A DNA stretch of 64,000 bases. Origin: Bettongia penicillata ogilbyi (lineage: Eukaryota > Chordata > Mammalia > Diprotodontia > Potoroidae). Where the stretch lies: NCBI GenBank assembly GCA_023548195.1, contig JAJHZJ010000268.1:3077266-3141265 (forward strand). The letters are read 5' to 3'. This document shows, one piece after another, positions 46,040 to 57,299 of the stretch (position 1 is its first letter; each line of letters begins with the position of its first letter). Position numbers and translations under genes: made by a program. The notes under the pieces were generated by a model. The model made no database searches. It saw only the letters and a list, made by a program, of their open reading frames with translations, and was not told the DNA's origin.

Positions 46040-46410
46040 CTTTCATTTATTCAACAAATGTGTTGAGAAACTTCTGTGTACAAATACCTGTGGTAGGTGA
46101 CAAAGAAAAACCAAAATAAATGTGACTTGGAACTTGCTCTCAAAAAATTTATGATGTGAAAGGGAAAGATAGGAATACAAATGACTATAATATAGAGATT
46201 GTAGAAGTACAAAGAGAAAACAAAATGGTATGAGAAATCTGAGAGATTAATATCCCTTGGGGACAAAGGATTCATGAAATTCTACATGGAGAGTTAGCAT
46301 CTGAGTTCATTCTTCAAGGAATGGAAGACATTCAACAGATAGAAATGTTGCATTAGGAATCTGCTCTACATGTGGGGAACAACATGAACAAAAGCAGAGA
46401 TGAGAGAGAA
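46040..46410 (-). mobile_element. L2 3' region, antisense
   Basis: TTTATTCAACAAATGTGTTG, CTTGCTCTCAAAAAATTTAT, CATTCTTCAAGGAATGGAAG and TGGGGAACAACATGAACAAA follow antisense L2, diverged. Confidence 0.62.
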
Positions 46411-46424
46411 TGAGGAAGCATAAG

Positions 46425-46592
46425 GAAACTGGAGTCAGGAGATCTGGATTTTAATTTTTGTTTCGGTCACTATTTGTCTTTAGAGAAGTCATTTAATCTC
46501 TGGGCATCCACTGATCATGTGAAAAATGAGGAAATTGGACTCAATGATCTCTAAGGTCCTCTTAAAACCATAACTCTATAATCCATGATACG
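46425..46592 (+). mobile_element. MIR copy, sense
   Basis: AACTGGAGTCAGGAGATCTG, AGAGAAGTCATTTAATCTCT and GAGGAAATTGGACTCAATGA. Confidence 0.8.
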
Positions 46593-46769
46593 TGATCTGT
46601 GATCTACAAGAACAATAAATACAGAGTAGTTCAATTTGATTAGACTAAACAGTAAAGATGAAGTATATGAGATAAAGGCTAGAAAGAGAAGTTTTTAAAA
46701 AAAATTCTGATAATCTTGAATTCTGCTACTGATAAAATATATGTAGTAGAAAAAATATTTTATATGGCG

Positions 46770-47155
46770 GCAGAGGGTGTGGGCTCAGCTTCCATTAACT
46801 CTGCTACCTACAACCTAGTTGTGTACCCATGAACGAGTGACTCAGTTTCCTTAGGCATCAATGATTTTATCTGAAAAATGAACCGTCTGAACTAATTAAA
46901 TTGCATTCCTTCCTAAGAAGGAATTAGGATTACTTTTTATATAATAAAAATGATTAAAATTTATATAGTTCTTTAAAATTTTAAATAGTTTTTTTTTTTT
47001 ATAACAGAGAGGTAGTATGAATATAATTCCTCCATTTTACCAAGAAACTGAAACCCTCAGAAACATTAAGTGACTTCTTCAGGGTCATGAAACTGGTAAA
47101 TATCAGAGCTTAGAAATGAACTCAAATTCATGTGATCCTAATCCTGAAGTTTTAG
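46770..47155. mobile_element. Inverted pair of degenerate MIR copies
   Basis: 46770-46920 is sense (CTAGTTGTGTACCCATGAAC; GACTCAGTTTCCTTAGGCAT). 46960-47155 is antisense (CCTCCATTTTACCAAGAAAC; AGTGACTTCTTCAGGGTCAT). Confidence 0.65.
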
Positions 47156-47379
47156 ATGAAACCAGTAACATGATTGGTACTGTACATTAGGAAGAATTCT
47201 AGAGATCAGTGTGAAAGGTAGAGAAGAATAAAAATGAGCACATGTAAGGAGACTAGTACCATCCAGCCATAAGAGGTAAAGGCTGAAAGAAATCTGATTA
47301 GATTTGGAATTAAAGGTAGATGTCAGAGGCTAGGTCTCTTGCCAATATAGAATTAATAGGACTGATATGGGGTGGGGGG

Positions 47380-47530
47380 AGAATGAAGGAGAGGCAGAGA
47401 CAGAGACAAAGACAGAGACAGAGACAGAAAGACAGAGTCAGAGAGAGATAGACAGAAAGGCAGACACACACACAGATACAGAGACAGACATAGAAAGACA
47501 CACACACACAGAAAGAGACAGAGAGAGTGT
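47380..47530. repeat. (ACAGAG)n simple repeat
   Basis: Imperfect GACAGA, AGACAC and CACACA units. Cys/Leu/Ser-rich and Glu/Thr/Arg-rich ORFs are repeat translations. Confidence 0.93.
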
Positions 47531-47684
47531 GTGTCAAAGACTTCTGATTGGATGGAAGCAGCTTCCTAAAGCTGAACTGAATACTCCTTCTGCTTTATCT
47601 AATTCTTGATGTATATAGCAAGTAAAGGTGGGGGTGAGGAGGGTGGAGAGTGAAGGTTAGGAGATGACTCTAATGCATGCTTTC

Positions 47685-49310
47685 AAGTCAATTCAGTTCA
47701 GCAGACATCTAAGTTTCTTCTAACTGCTGGGCATTTGAGAATACCAAGAAGAAAAACAACACAGTCCTTGCCCTTGAGCACCTTACGGTAAAAAAGGAGG
47801 ATAATGCATGTACATAAATAAATGTAATACAAGGTAGATTGTGACAGGGCAAAAAAGAAAAGATACAGATGGTGTGCTCTTAAGAAATAAGAGGAGGGAA
47901 AGAACATTTTCATCTTCAAGGAATCAGGGAAGACTTTATAGAAGAAAAAGCTCTCACAAGGAATGGATATTTAAGAATTGTGAAGTGAGACATAGGAATA
48001 GCTAGAGTTCACAAAAAAATAAGTGAAGTGGAATAATGTGTAATACGACAAGAAAGACAGTTTGAAGTAATATTTTATAGGATAGGTAATGGAGATCCAC
48101 TGAAAGATAAGAGTCACTTCTATAAGTGTTCACTAATAGGGGAGATGACATGCAAACACCCCTGTACAAATAAGCCATATATAGGATAAATTATAAATAA
48201 TCAGCAGAAAGAAGATATTAAAGTTAAGGGGGTTCAGGAAAGACTGGGACTTTACTTGGGTTGAAGAAATAAACAGTCAGGAGGCAGAGAGGCAGAGTGA
48301 GTGCTTTGAAAGCATGAAAGAGAGCCAATGAAAATGCACCAAGCTGGAGGAAGGTGCATCTTGTGGGAGGAAATGAAAGGAGGTCAATGTCACTGAAGCA
48401 AAGAGTGTGCCATGGAGTGTAAGGTGGGAGAAAATTGGAAAAGTTCAAGGAGGGAGGTTATGAAGAGCTCTGAACACCAAACATAAGATATTGTATTTTA
48501 TTCTGAAAGTGATAAGTAGCCACAGGAGTTTGCTGAGTAAGGGATGATATGTTCGTAACTATGGTTTGAGAAGATCACTTTGACAACTGAGTAGAGGATG
48601 GCCTGGAGTAGGGAGAAACCTATACTGTGCTTAAAATGTATTGTGCTAAAGGAAAATCAATCAGAAAAGTACTGAGGTTTTTCAGGTGATTGAAGGCTTG
48701 CACCAGGGTGGTGGAAGTATCAGAAGAGAAAAGGGAACATATGCTGAAGATATTACAAAGGTAAAAAACTGAAAGATCTTGGTAACAGATCAGATTGGTA
48801 GATGGGAGACATAGTGAGGAATTGAAAATGACATCTAGTTGGTGAGCCTAACAGACTGGGTAGCCTTGATAAGGGAAACTTGGAAAGGAGAGGGTTTAAG
48901 GAGAAAGATACTGAGTTCAGTTTTGGACATGTAGAATTTAAGACATCTACAGGATGTCCAGTTCAAGATGTCTAATGTACAACTGGAGAGTGAGAATGGC
49001 GGTCAGTCTAAAGATTAGGGTCAGACAAATAGATTTGAGAATCGTTAGAATAAAGGTGATAATTAAATTCATGGGAGCTGATGGAATCTGAGAGTGCAAA
49101 GGAAGAAGAAAAGAGGGCCAAGGACAAGCCTTGTGAGATATTAATTTTAGTTAGTGCGACCTGGATAAAGATTCAGCAAAAGAAGTAGAGAAGATGGTCA
49201 GAACCCAGAGAGAACAGTGTCATGGAAACCTAGAAAGAAGAGAGCCTCCAGATGATCAACAGTATCAAACTGGGATTAAGCAGGGTCTTGAGTACAAGCT
49301 ACGTGAAAAT
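47685..49310 (-). mobile_element. Long L2 LINE copy, antisense, with RT remnant
   Basis: About 1.6 kb of L2 reads on the minus strand. The 3' end is at 47690-47830 (CAGTCCTTGCCCTTGAGCAC). The 3' part of ORF2 spans about 48230-49310, with matches throughout (GGAGGTTATGAAGAGCTCTG; GGTGGTGGAAGTATCAGAAG). On the minus strand 49041-49052 encodes YSND, followed by SQIYLSD. This is the L2 RT catalytic box (normally YADD) with the first Asp lost. A fragment corresponding to further upstream L2 sequence lies separately at 38430-39130. Inactive. Confidence 0.85.
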
Positions 49311-49419
49311 TGGTTGAATAAACTGCATATATTCTGTCTGGATAAGATTCAGGGATGATGATAGTTTTAAAGAGATTAGCTTTAAAGTATTTACAGGAAT
49401 ATCACTTGGAATAGGAATT

Positions 49420-49830
49420 AGAATTATTCTATTTTAACCTAGATGGCAGAAATAGAACTATTCAAAACCAAAATGGGTTACCAGGCTGATTGCAAAGGTT
49501 AGCATTTCCACCTCCTTCAAGATCTTTAAACAGAGGGTAGATGATCACTTAATGGGTATGAGATAGTGAGAATACTTTTTGCATATGAGCAGGAAGAGAT
49601 GGCCACTGAAGTCTTCCAACTTTTGAATTCTGTGATGATAGCTCTTTTAGTTAGGAACAGAGTAGGAGTTTTGAAGAGTATTTTAGATTTTACATAAGAA
49701 AAACTTCTTAACAATTAGACCTGTCTACAAGAGGATGGTTTCTGGAGGTAGTGGGTTCAAGAAAAGGCTGGATGATGACTTGCTGGGTATGTTACAGAGG
49801 AGATCTTGGATTGAATCTTGCATGTTCTCT
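49420..49830 (+). mobile_element. Two CR1/L3 fragments in tandem, sense
   Basis: 49420-49660 and 49675-49830 each show the CR1/L3 pattern: CAAAATGGGTTACCAGGCTG with TAGATGATCACTTAATGGGT, and then AACTTCTTAACAATTAGACC with GGCTGGATGATGACTTGCTG. Both represent the same consensus interval, so these are two copies or a local duplication. Confidence 0.72.
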
Positions 49831-49839
49831 TAGATTCAG

Positions 49840-51125
49840 TTTTCTTATCAGTAAAATTAGGATGACGTTTCTTCTATTATGCTAACTATTAACGGATTTA
49901 GAGTTCATATGAACACAGTCTAGAAATGTGTAGACATTATATCTGTGCCATATAGATACAACATTTTAGGAAACAAAACTATTCTTTGAGATAGAATGGA
50001 CATCACATTTAATCATAAAAGCATGTTGTTTCTTCCTAGGGTTCCTCAAGACAAAGGAAGATTTCAGCCATTTAAAGCTTTGCTAGTTACTTCTTCTATA
50101 GATTCATTCACTCATTCATTTATGCAACTGATTCTGCATCATTTCCTGTCTGATTCTTTTAAAGCTAGATCAAGGATCCCTTTTTTTTAATCTATTGATA
50201 AACTTAGTTCTTAAAACTTGAGTTGGGCTCCATTATTCCCAGTGATTAAATTGAATTCAGCATTTGGTGGGGGAGGGCTGCATTAACTCCTTGAGACCAC
50301 CAGGATGCAATCAACAGGAGAAGAATAAACCAAAAGCTAGGAGTAGGTACCCTGAATAGTACCCTTGGGGCCAGAAAAAGTTAATGAACCTCTCTAAGAA
50401 CTGAACTTCCTACCTGGGGGTGACTTCAGCACCCGGAAGAATTGTGTCAATTATTCTTATCAACTGATTTCTTATTCATTGGAGTCAGTTTATTCTTTGA
50501 GTTCCTGGTGTTCTCAACATGGAAGTCCTGAAGCTCATCAGCCCCCAGCCGACTTCTCCAATTAAAGCAACTTTATCCTCATGCCTCTATAATGCCTTTT
50601 TCCTTGAACTGAGTAGAGGTAGCTGCCTTTCCAGCTCTTATTTTCACGTTCACATTTGGGGACTTGATATTTATAATACATGATGTCCTAGCCCCTGTCC
50701 TTGGCTCCCCAGACAATTAGACAATGCAATTTCATGTTGTTTTTTGTTTTGTTTTGTTTTTTAGAAATGTTTACTACATTATACGGAACTATGGGAGGAT
50801 TGAATTGAATGTGAGTGTTGGCCAAAGAAAGGTGGAAAGGAATTAAAAGAAGCTTTTCTTTACAAGAGATGAAAATCAAAGAATCATTCAACATTCTGTA
50901 ACTTGTAGCCCAGAATTGAAGTTAATTTGGACTTCGATGGATTTCTTAATATATAGTTTTCTTTGGCTAGTGCCCCCTCTCAAGTATCAGTTTAAGAATA
51001 TCACAATTTGTTCCAATTTGGGCTTCAATAGCCAAAGGAAAGGATGCTTAAAAATCTTGAAAGTTCTACATATAACAAAATATTGAATATTATATATGTT
51101 ATATATATTATTTTAAACAGATCAG
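49840..51125. other. Single-copy stretch without gene
   Basis: No named repeat. 50240-50640 is more balanced in base content. ORFs (49996-50190; 50688-50894) have no domain. Confidence 0.4.
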
Positions 51126-51126
51126 A

Positions 51127-51202
<76 letters not shown>
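51127..51202. repeat. (CT)n(CA)n compound microsatellite
   Basis: About 22 CT units followed directly by about 16 CA units. Ser/Leu and Arg/Glu ORFs on the two strands are artefacts. Confidence 0.97.
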
Positions 51203-51204
<2 letters not shown>

Positions 51205-51205
<1 letters not shown>

Positions 51206-52345
51206 CAAAAACATAACATGAAGTCCTTACCCCTAAATTTAAAATGAGTTGTTAGCTCTCTATTCCTCTCCATTGGGTATCTATTTTATAAGGAATATAT
51301 AGTCCTCAAGACTTATAGTAATATCTTGCGTGGGACTACCCCCCATGAGGGGAAATAAAAGATAGATTCTTGGGGGTCCTGAAATAGTATCTGCACAGGT
51401 TTGTCTATGAAAAATCAAGTCCATATTAGGCTGTTTTCTTTGGTATGCCCTTGACTATCTGGTCCCATCCCACATTTCCAATGTTCTAGATTATTTCTTC
51501 CTTCTCTTTATGATCTAGCCAATCTGGCTATCCACTGAGGCTCCATTGGACAACTGGTAGGCATATACTGCCTAAGGATTTTAGGAACCAGGTTGTCTGA
51601 CTTCAGCCCTTTCTGGGTATCTCTTCACTGGGTATTCAAAGGCTTAAGTCTGTATTTGACTCTGGCATTTTTAGCTAACACAGGGCAGGCTGAGTTATAA
51701 TGTACATCATTGGAGGAAATTTTTAATCCAGTCATAAATCCTCACTGAAAATGTGCTTCACACTAAGCAGTTCCGTTCAGATGATCCTATACTTTTTCAG
51801 TCCTTCATCAGGTTTTTCCTGACTGTTCTCCTGTTCTCTCAAGCTGTCATGGTTGGATCAGTTCTAATTTCTGTAGAAAGTAGAGGTTTCTAGTTGGAAT
51901 CATTCTACAGGCAAACTCAGAGTGGAAATCATTCTCCACCTCTCCCAATCTCATGCCTTTGACTCTACTGTTATCTCTGCAACTGACATTATTCAGGCCT
52001 TAGACTGACCCTCAGGGACTGATCCTGAAGGATATGAGTCGTGGTTCCTCCAGAACATTGCTATTATAGAGTAGAGGGGATACTATGAGAAGTCTTTGCA
52101 CCTAGTTATCATCTTCACTTTTCTCTCAATTCTTTGACTGTTTCCTCCTGTGCTTATGGTAAATTCTTTTATTTGACCTCTGTTTGTCAACCCTGCATTT
52201 GGGGCTCGTTACTTGTAATATTTACTTGTATTCTTCGCATGTCAAGCAAGGAGTCCCTAGGAAGTCTCTTATTATTCCTTCTTTACATTATCTTCCACTA
52301 AGGCTATTTAATCTCCATGCTCCATTTCTTCTTTGAAAACTACAT
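51205..52345. other. Mostly unannotated, possible L2 scrap
   Basis: A weak sense L2-like segment lies near 51430-51535 (GACTATCTGGTCCCATCCCA). The rest is not recognised. Confidence 0.4.
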
Positions 52346-52349
52346 GTAT

Positions 52350-52562
52350 CTAGAAAGACATAGTATATTGGTTAAAGTTCTGGCCTTAGAGGCAGGAAGT
52401 TCTAGGATTGAATCTCACCTCTCATTCTACCTTATTCACATAACCCTCTGTAAGTCATGTAAACTCTCCGAGATACTCTTCCCTCATCTATAAAATGGGG
52501 TTAATAATAGCATAAGTTGTCATGATGACCAAATGTTATCATGAATATATAATATTTCATAA
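52350..52562 (+). mobile_element. MIR CORE-SINE, sense
   Basis: ATATTGGTTAAAGTTCTGGC, CATCTATAAAATGGGGTTAA and GTTGTCATGATGACCAAATG. Confidence 0.85.
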
Positions 52563-52567
52563 AACGA

Positions 52568-52893
52568 GAAGCTAGTTGATGCAGTGGATAGAGCACCAGT
52601 GCAGGAGTCAGGAGGACCTGAATTCAAATCTCACCTCAGATACTTGACACCCACTAGCTGTGTGACCTTGGGCAAATCATTTAACCCCAATTGTCTCATC
52701 CTGGGTTATCTCCAGTCATCCTGATCAAATCCTGATCTGGTCACTGGATTCAGATGGCTCTGGAGGGGAAGTGAGGCTGGTGACCTGCACAGCCCTCCCT
52801 CACTCAAAACAAAGTCAAGTGCAAGTCATATCATTATTTCTCTGATGGCGTGGTCTTCTTCAGCAATGAAGGATGAACACACTCAACTTCAAA
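52568..52893 (+). mobile_element. tRNA-headed SINE with RTE-like body, full length
   Basis: The tRNA-like head (GATGCAGTGGATAGAGCACC; GGAGGACCTGAATTCAAATC) is followed by a long body (CAGATGGCTCTGGAGGGGAA; CAAAGTCAAGTGCAAGTCAT) ending GCAATGAAGGATGAACACAC. It is the sense counterpart of 10173-10485, and the two are very similar, implying a fairly recent family. Confidence 0.88.
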
Positions 52894-52899
52894 ACACAA

Positions 52900-53780
52900 A
52901 GCACTTTATGGTAATTTAAATTTTTGTTTCTATTTTTTTGGGGGAGGATCATGGATAAAACTGAAATGCAATGGGGTTAGTTTATTTGCCTGAGGCTATC
53001 TGTGTTTGTATTTCAACTTAAAATGTTCTATCTACTCTGTTAAATACAATAGTAAAAATGAATTCATGAATGAATTCATTCAATGAATTCAGGACCATCA
53101 GAGAGACATAGTCACTGGGGGTAAAGAGTGATTCTGAATGTATCTCATAGTTGCCTATCAGCTTCATAAAAGAAAGAGATTGTTATTTGAAACATGAGTA
53201 ATAGAAATCATATTTTAGTATGTTGTCAATGTTTTCTATCACTGAAACTACCCATATTTTCAGGGAAGAAAAGTTTATAAATATGTACATTCTACAAAAG
53301 TACTTTCCAGGAGTAATGCAATTGCTTATTAAAGATCATAGGATTGATTTCTTTTGGCTTCTGATTGAACAACTCTGAACGTCTGATTGTCAAGGCTTAA
53401 TTGAGAATATATACTTCCCTCCCTGAACAGAAAAGTATATCTTCAGGATAAAATGGACATTCATGTCTTATGGTTTCAAATTGAATAATTTAATTTATTA
53501 AATTGAAAATAGTGATTTAATAACTGTTCTTCTCCTATCTATTCTTATTGCATACATAGAAGAAACTAAAGTATTGTTTAGGAAGAGGGATGGCCATTCT
53601 TTGAGCATTCTAGCTGTGCAAAAATTTAATTTCCTTGCCAAGGGATATAGTCCATTCCATTTTTCCCAATTTGATTTTAAATCAAGGATGTTTATCATCA
53701 TTATGAACATCATCATAGCTGATAATTAAATAGTGGTTCAAAGTTTGTAGAATATTTTACAAACAATATCAATATGGCAC
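52900..53780. other. AT-rich, no gene recognised
   Basis: It includes a small GAATTCATGAATGAATTCATT self-complementary patch near 53060-53090. Nothing else recognisable. Confidence 0.4.
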
Positions 53781-53784
53781 ATAC

Positions 53785-53950
53785 AAAGAATTCTGGATTT
53801 GACAGTAGAGGCCTGGAGGACAACTACTGGTTCTGCCACTTACTTGCTGTGGACAAGTCCCTTAGATTCTTTGGGCTTTAGTTTCTTCAATTGCAAAATG
53901 AGGGGCTAGACTTGATGACTACTTAGATCTCTTCCAGTTTCCATTCCTGC
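53785..53950 (+). mobile_element. MIR copy, sense
   Basis: GTTCTGCCACTTACTTGCTG, GGACAAGTCCCTTAGATTCT and CAAAATGAGGGGCTAGACTT. Confidence 0.82.
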
Positions 53951-54142
53951 CCTTATTATGCTTCTCTGCTAAAACAAATCCCTGATTTTGTACTTTATTT
54001 TGCATAGTACATGCTCTCAAAGAAAGAACAGTCTTAGTTCAAGTTATCCGCTATTGGACCTAAACATAGAAATCTTTCTCTCCCCTTTCTCAACTCCTCC
54101 TACTCAAAAGATCAGAGGGAAGCCTTTTAGCTCTTCTTGCAG

Positions 54143-54376
54143 GCAGCTGGGAAAAAAGGTAGAGACAGCAGTCTTGGGCAATATTCCCTGTATCCCTATG
54201 ATGACAGATGGTGGTACAGCCTCTGGGATGGTTCCCCTGAGTCTCACAAACTATTGACACATCAGATCCACTTAGCTAATCACAATGACATAATCTATGC
54301 TGTACAGAAAATTCAGAAAATCTTAAAGGATATTAGTCACAAACTTCAGTCTCTGAATGGGAGGCATTTGGTCTAG
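54143..54376 (+). CDS. Candidate 3'-terminal coding exon of an unrecognised gene
   Basis: A plausible splice acceptor (CTTTTAGCTCTTCTTGCAG, 54124-54142) is followed by an open phase-0 frame of 77 codons ending in TAG (54374-54376). The peptide is unusually protein-like for this window: not low complexity, with an aromatic cluster YSLYPYDDRWWYSLWDG and then a likely amphipathic helix (HNDIIYAVQKIQKILKDI) before the C-terminus LNGRHLV. An in-frame TAG lies four codons upstream of the ORF's first codon, so the frame cannot extend left without splicing. No repeat overlaps it. I do not recognise the family, see no upstream exon, and find no close polyadenylation signal. Chance or a decayed exon remain possible. 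Confidence 0.33.
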   Translation, partial: AAGKKGRDSSLGQYSLYPYDDRWWYSLWDGSPESHKLLTHQIHLANHNDIIYAVQKIQKILKDISHKLQSLNGRHLV

Positions 54377-54645
54377 GTGGATTGGTTCAGTCATTTTCTG
54401 TGATCAAATTCTCATTCTTTAACATTTTGATTTTTCCCTGACCACTCTAGAATTATAAATTTTCTTTAGAGCTAGAAAAAAGCCTTAAATATTCAGCAAA
54501 CCTAACTCCTTGTTTTACTGATCAGGCTACTTAATTATCTAGAGGTAAAAAAAACTGGATAATCTCTAGCTTCCCCTTCAGCTGCAATAGTTCATTAACT
54601 CTGATGTGCTTAAAGTTATACAATTAATTATTGGCTATTTCTATA

Positions 54646-54896
54646 TTGGGCAACTAGGTGACTTGGTGGATAGAGTTCTGACCTGAATCAGGAAGACTCA
54701 TCTTTATGAGTTCAAATATGGTCTCTGACACTTGACTAGCTGTATGACTGAACAAGTCACTTAACCCTGTTTACCTCAGTTTCATCATCTGTAAAGCGAG
54801 CTGGAGAAGGAATTGGCAGACCACTCTATTATCTTTACCCAGAAAACTCCAAAAGGGGTCATGGGGAGTTAAACAAAACTGAAACAAGTGAACAAT
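54646..54896 (+). mobile_element. MAR1 SINE, full length
   Basis: GGGCAACTAGGTGACTTGGT, GCTGTATGACTGAACAAGTC, GAGCTGGAGAAGGAATTGGC and GGGGTCATGGGGAGTTAAAC. Confidence 0.9.
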
Positions 54897-54984
54897 AAAT
54901 TTTTAGATTTGAATCCAGGTCTCTCAATTCATTACTCAGTGTTTTTCCCATATTGTGTAGCTCATCATCAATCCCCCCCACCAC

Positions 54985-55210
54985 CATAGATATATGTAAT
55001 CCGTGCTCCTCATAGCTGTCAAACTAATATTCTTAGGACATAAGTCCCAACTAGATCATTTCCCCTTCAGCAACTAGGATTGTTCCTTGCATAAAATATA
55101 AAGTCAACCTGGTAGCTAAAGCCCTTTATAGGGCTTTACACAAATCCCTTTATAGGGTAGCTCCCACACAAATTTCTATACTCATTTCATAATAATCCAT
55201 TCTGGCTGGA
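54985..55210 (+). mobile_element. L2 ORF2 end, sense
   Basis: AGCTGTCAAACTAATATTCT, TAGATCATTTCCCCTTCAGC and AGTCAACCTGGTAGCTAAAG match sense L2 near the end of ORF2. A 15-20-base word (CCCTTTATAGGG) is repeated near 55122 and 55147. Confidence 0.65.
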
Positions 55211-55229
55211 ATATTGAGCATATGAAAAA

Positions 55230-55510
55230 GAATAACTCAAGACCAGGTTGGAAAATTGGATTGCTGGCAGACTGTTGAGGGACTTTAAAGATAGGTGTAG
55301 GAGTTTGTGTTTTATCCTAGCCTCAATGGGAACCAATGATGCTTTTCAAGCAAGGGAGCGACATGGTCAGAGCCATGCCTTAGAAAAAAATATCTTGTCA
55401 GGTTTGCAGAGGTTAGACTAAAGAGGAGGAGTGACCAGAACTAAGTCAACCAATTAGGAGGCTATTATAATAGTCCAATAGGATTTGAATAGGGCTATTG
55501 TACGGAACAT
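55230..55510 (-). mobile_element. L2 ORF2 end, antisense
   Basis: GGACTTTAAAGATAGGTGTA, AGGGAGCGACATGGTCAGAG, AGGAGGCTATTATAATAGTC. It covers the same L2 interval as the sense copy just upstream, so the two form an imperfect inverted repeat. Confidence 0.75.
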
Positions 55511-55644
55511 ACTATATTACAACTTTATTAAACTAACTTTAAAAGAAAGCATTTATTTAATTTTTTCCTAGAACATATCTATCCATTTTACTGAGATACA
55601 CTTGTTTGAAAGTCAGTAATTCTCAAATATATTACCAGATTCAA

Positions 55645-55770
55645 TTTATTTCAACAGTATTTATAATGTGCCTAGTATGTGAGAGGCATTGTGCTAGGCA
55701 CTAGAAATAAAAAGACAAAAACAAAACAATCCCTGACCTCAATAAGCTTATGTTGGGGTAAGGGGATGAA
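55645..55770 (-). mobile_element. L2 3' end, antisense
   Basis: GTATTTATAATGTGCCTAGT, GGCATTGTGCTAGGCACTAG, AATCCCTGACCTCAATAAGC. Confidence 0.8.
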
Positions 55771-55774
55771 AAAT

Positions 55775-56100
55775 TTATACTTTCATCTCCATATCTGATC
55801 TAATCATACATCTACCAAGGTTATCCTGCCATTTGTCTGACTCTATGATAGTACACCCCTATTGCCATTCCAATCCTGACTTCTATCTCATCCTAGGTCC
55901 AGAAATTAAATTAATGCTATTATTTTGCTTCTGAAAAGATGATACTAAAATTCCCTTCCCAAGCCACTACTTCCTCCCATGTGCTATCTTTCCCCTACCA
56001 GAATGAAAACGCTATGTGCAGTCCTTGTTATGTGGTATTCTTTAACCCAGGGAATGCCATCTAGGACTTAATTAGTGCTCTTTCTTAAACTACAGGTTTC
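55775..56100. other. No recognisable gene or repeat
   Basis: Possibly decayed L2. No coding signal. Confidence 0.4.
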
Positions 56101-56104
56101 AGCC

Positions 56105-56255
56105 AAACTGCCTCAGTTTCTTCAACTGTAAAATGGGGTTCATAATAGGTGGGGTTGCTATGAGGATCAAATGATATAATATCTTCAAAAGCATTTACTA
56201 CAGTGCCTGGCACATAGTAGCTACCATATAAATCTTTATTCCTTTCTCTTCCCTT
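56105..56255 (+). mobile_element. MIR 3' half, sense
   Basis: ACTGCCTCAGTTTCTTCAAC, GGGGTTGCTATGAGGATCAA and TACAGTGCCTGGCACATAGT. Confidence 0.85.
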
Positions 56256-56259
56256 CCCT

Positions 56260-57035
56260 TTACTCCTGAATGGTACTTCTTTCCCCTTAAAATTGTCTTG
56301 TGTTTCTATACGAATGAATGGAAGAAAGAACCAAACTACTCCACTAGTTTCTTGGACTTACACCCGAAGGCTCACCCCACTTGCCCTTCTTTTTAGAACC
56401 TTTGCCTTCCTTTTAGCTCAAGTGCCACCTGTGGTCTGTGCTCCAAACCTCCTCAGGTTTGCCTTTTTTATTTACCCGTGAACATGTTGGGTCATGAGAG
56501 TTCAACGTAAACCCTTTGACTAGAGGAACTATTTTAGGTTCTTTGCTTTGCATCCTAGAGTAACGTCTTGCAAAAAAAAAAAAAGTAGTTGTTGAGTAAT
56601 TATATATGTTAAATTGAATTGAATTAATTAGCAAATGTATTCTTATAGAGAGCTCTGGAAACCTTAAAGCATTATTAAGATTGTTAAATTATTTTAATTG
56701 ATGTTTTATTATGAACTTATTATCAACCAATGCAAAGAATGAAGATATTAAAAAGGGACAAGGACTATATAAGAAACTGTGAGTTTGTTTTGTACATTTT
56801 TCTAAAGATATATAAATATTAAACTTAGCAAAGTAGATTCCAAATTTCTCTATTTGTGTCTCCTATGATTCTTTTTTTCCTCATGTGCATTACAAAAAGT
56901 ACTCCTGATGTTTTCTTAAAAGTCCATCACTACCCTGCCTTCTCCCCAAGTTTAAGATCTTTCTTTTAATAAATATGTATAGTCAAGCAAAGCAAATTAA
57001 AAAAAAATATTTTACAAAGGCAGTAACTAAGTCTC
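56260..57035. other. AT-rich, no gene recognised
   Basis: Unrecognised sequence with an A run at 56572-56583. ORFs at 56293-56634 on both strands have no domain. Confidence 0.4.
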
Positions 57036-57039
57036 AGAG

Positions 57040-57297
57040 ACATTTTGCTGTGGTTCATGTCCAACTCTTCATGACCTCCTTTGTTTGCTTGTTTTTGGCA
57101 AAGATACTGGAATGTTTCTCCATTTTCTTCTCCAGATCATTCTACAGATGAGGAAACTGAATCAAACAGGGTTAAGTGACTTGCCCAGGGACACACAGCT
57201 AGCAAGTGTCTGAGGTCAGATTTGAACTAAGGAAATGGAGTCCTCATAACTCCAGACCCGGTACTCTGTGCACTATGGCATCACCTCGCCGCTCTGA
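57040..57297 (-). mobile_element. MAR1 SINE, full length, antisense
   Basis: TTCATGTCCAACTCTTCATG, TTTTTGGCAAAGATACTGGA, GGGTTAAGTGACTTGCCCAG and GCACTATGGCATCACCTCG. Confidence 0.9.
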
Positions 57298-57299
57298 AA

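Noticed and set aside
47310..47609. Cys/Leu/Ser and Glu/Thr/Arg ORFs on opposite strands
   Set aside because: Repeat translation of (ACAGAG)n.
52568..52680. tRNA-like A/B box sequence
   Set aside because: It is the head of a SINE, lacks a complete cloverleaf and is present at many sites in the window.
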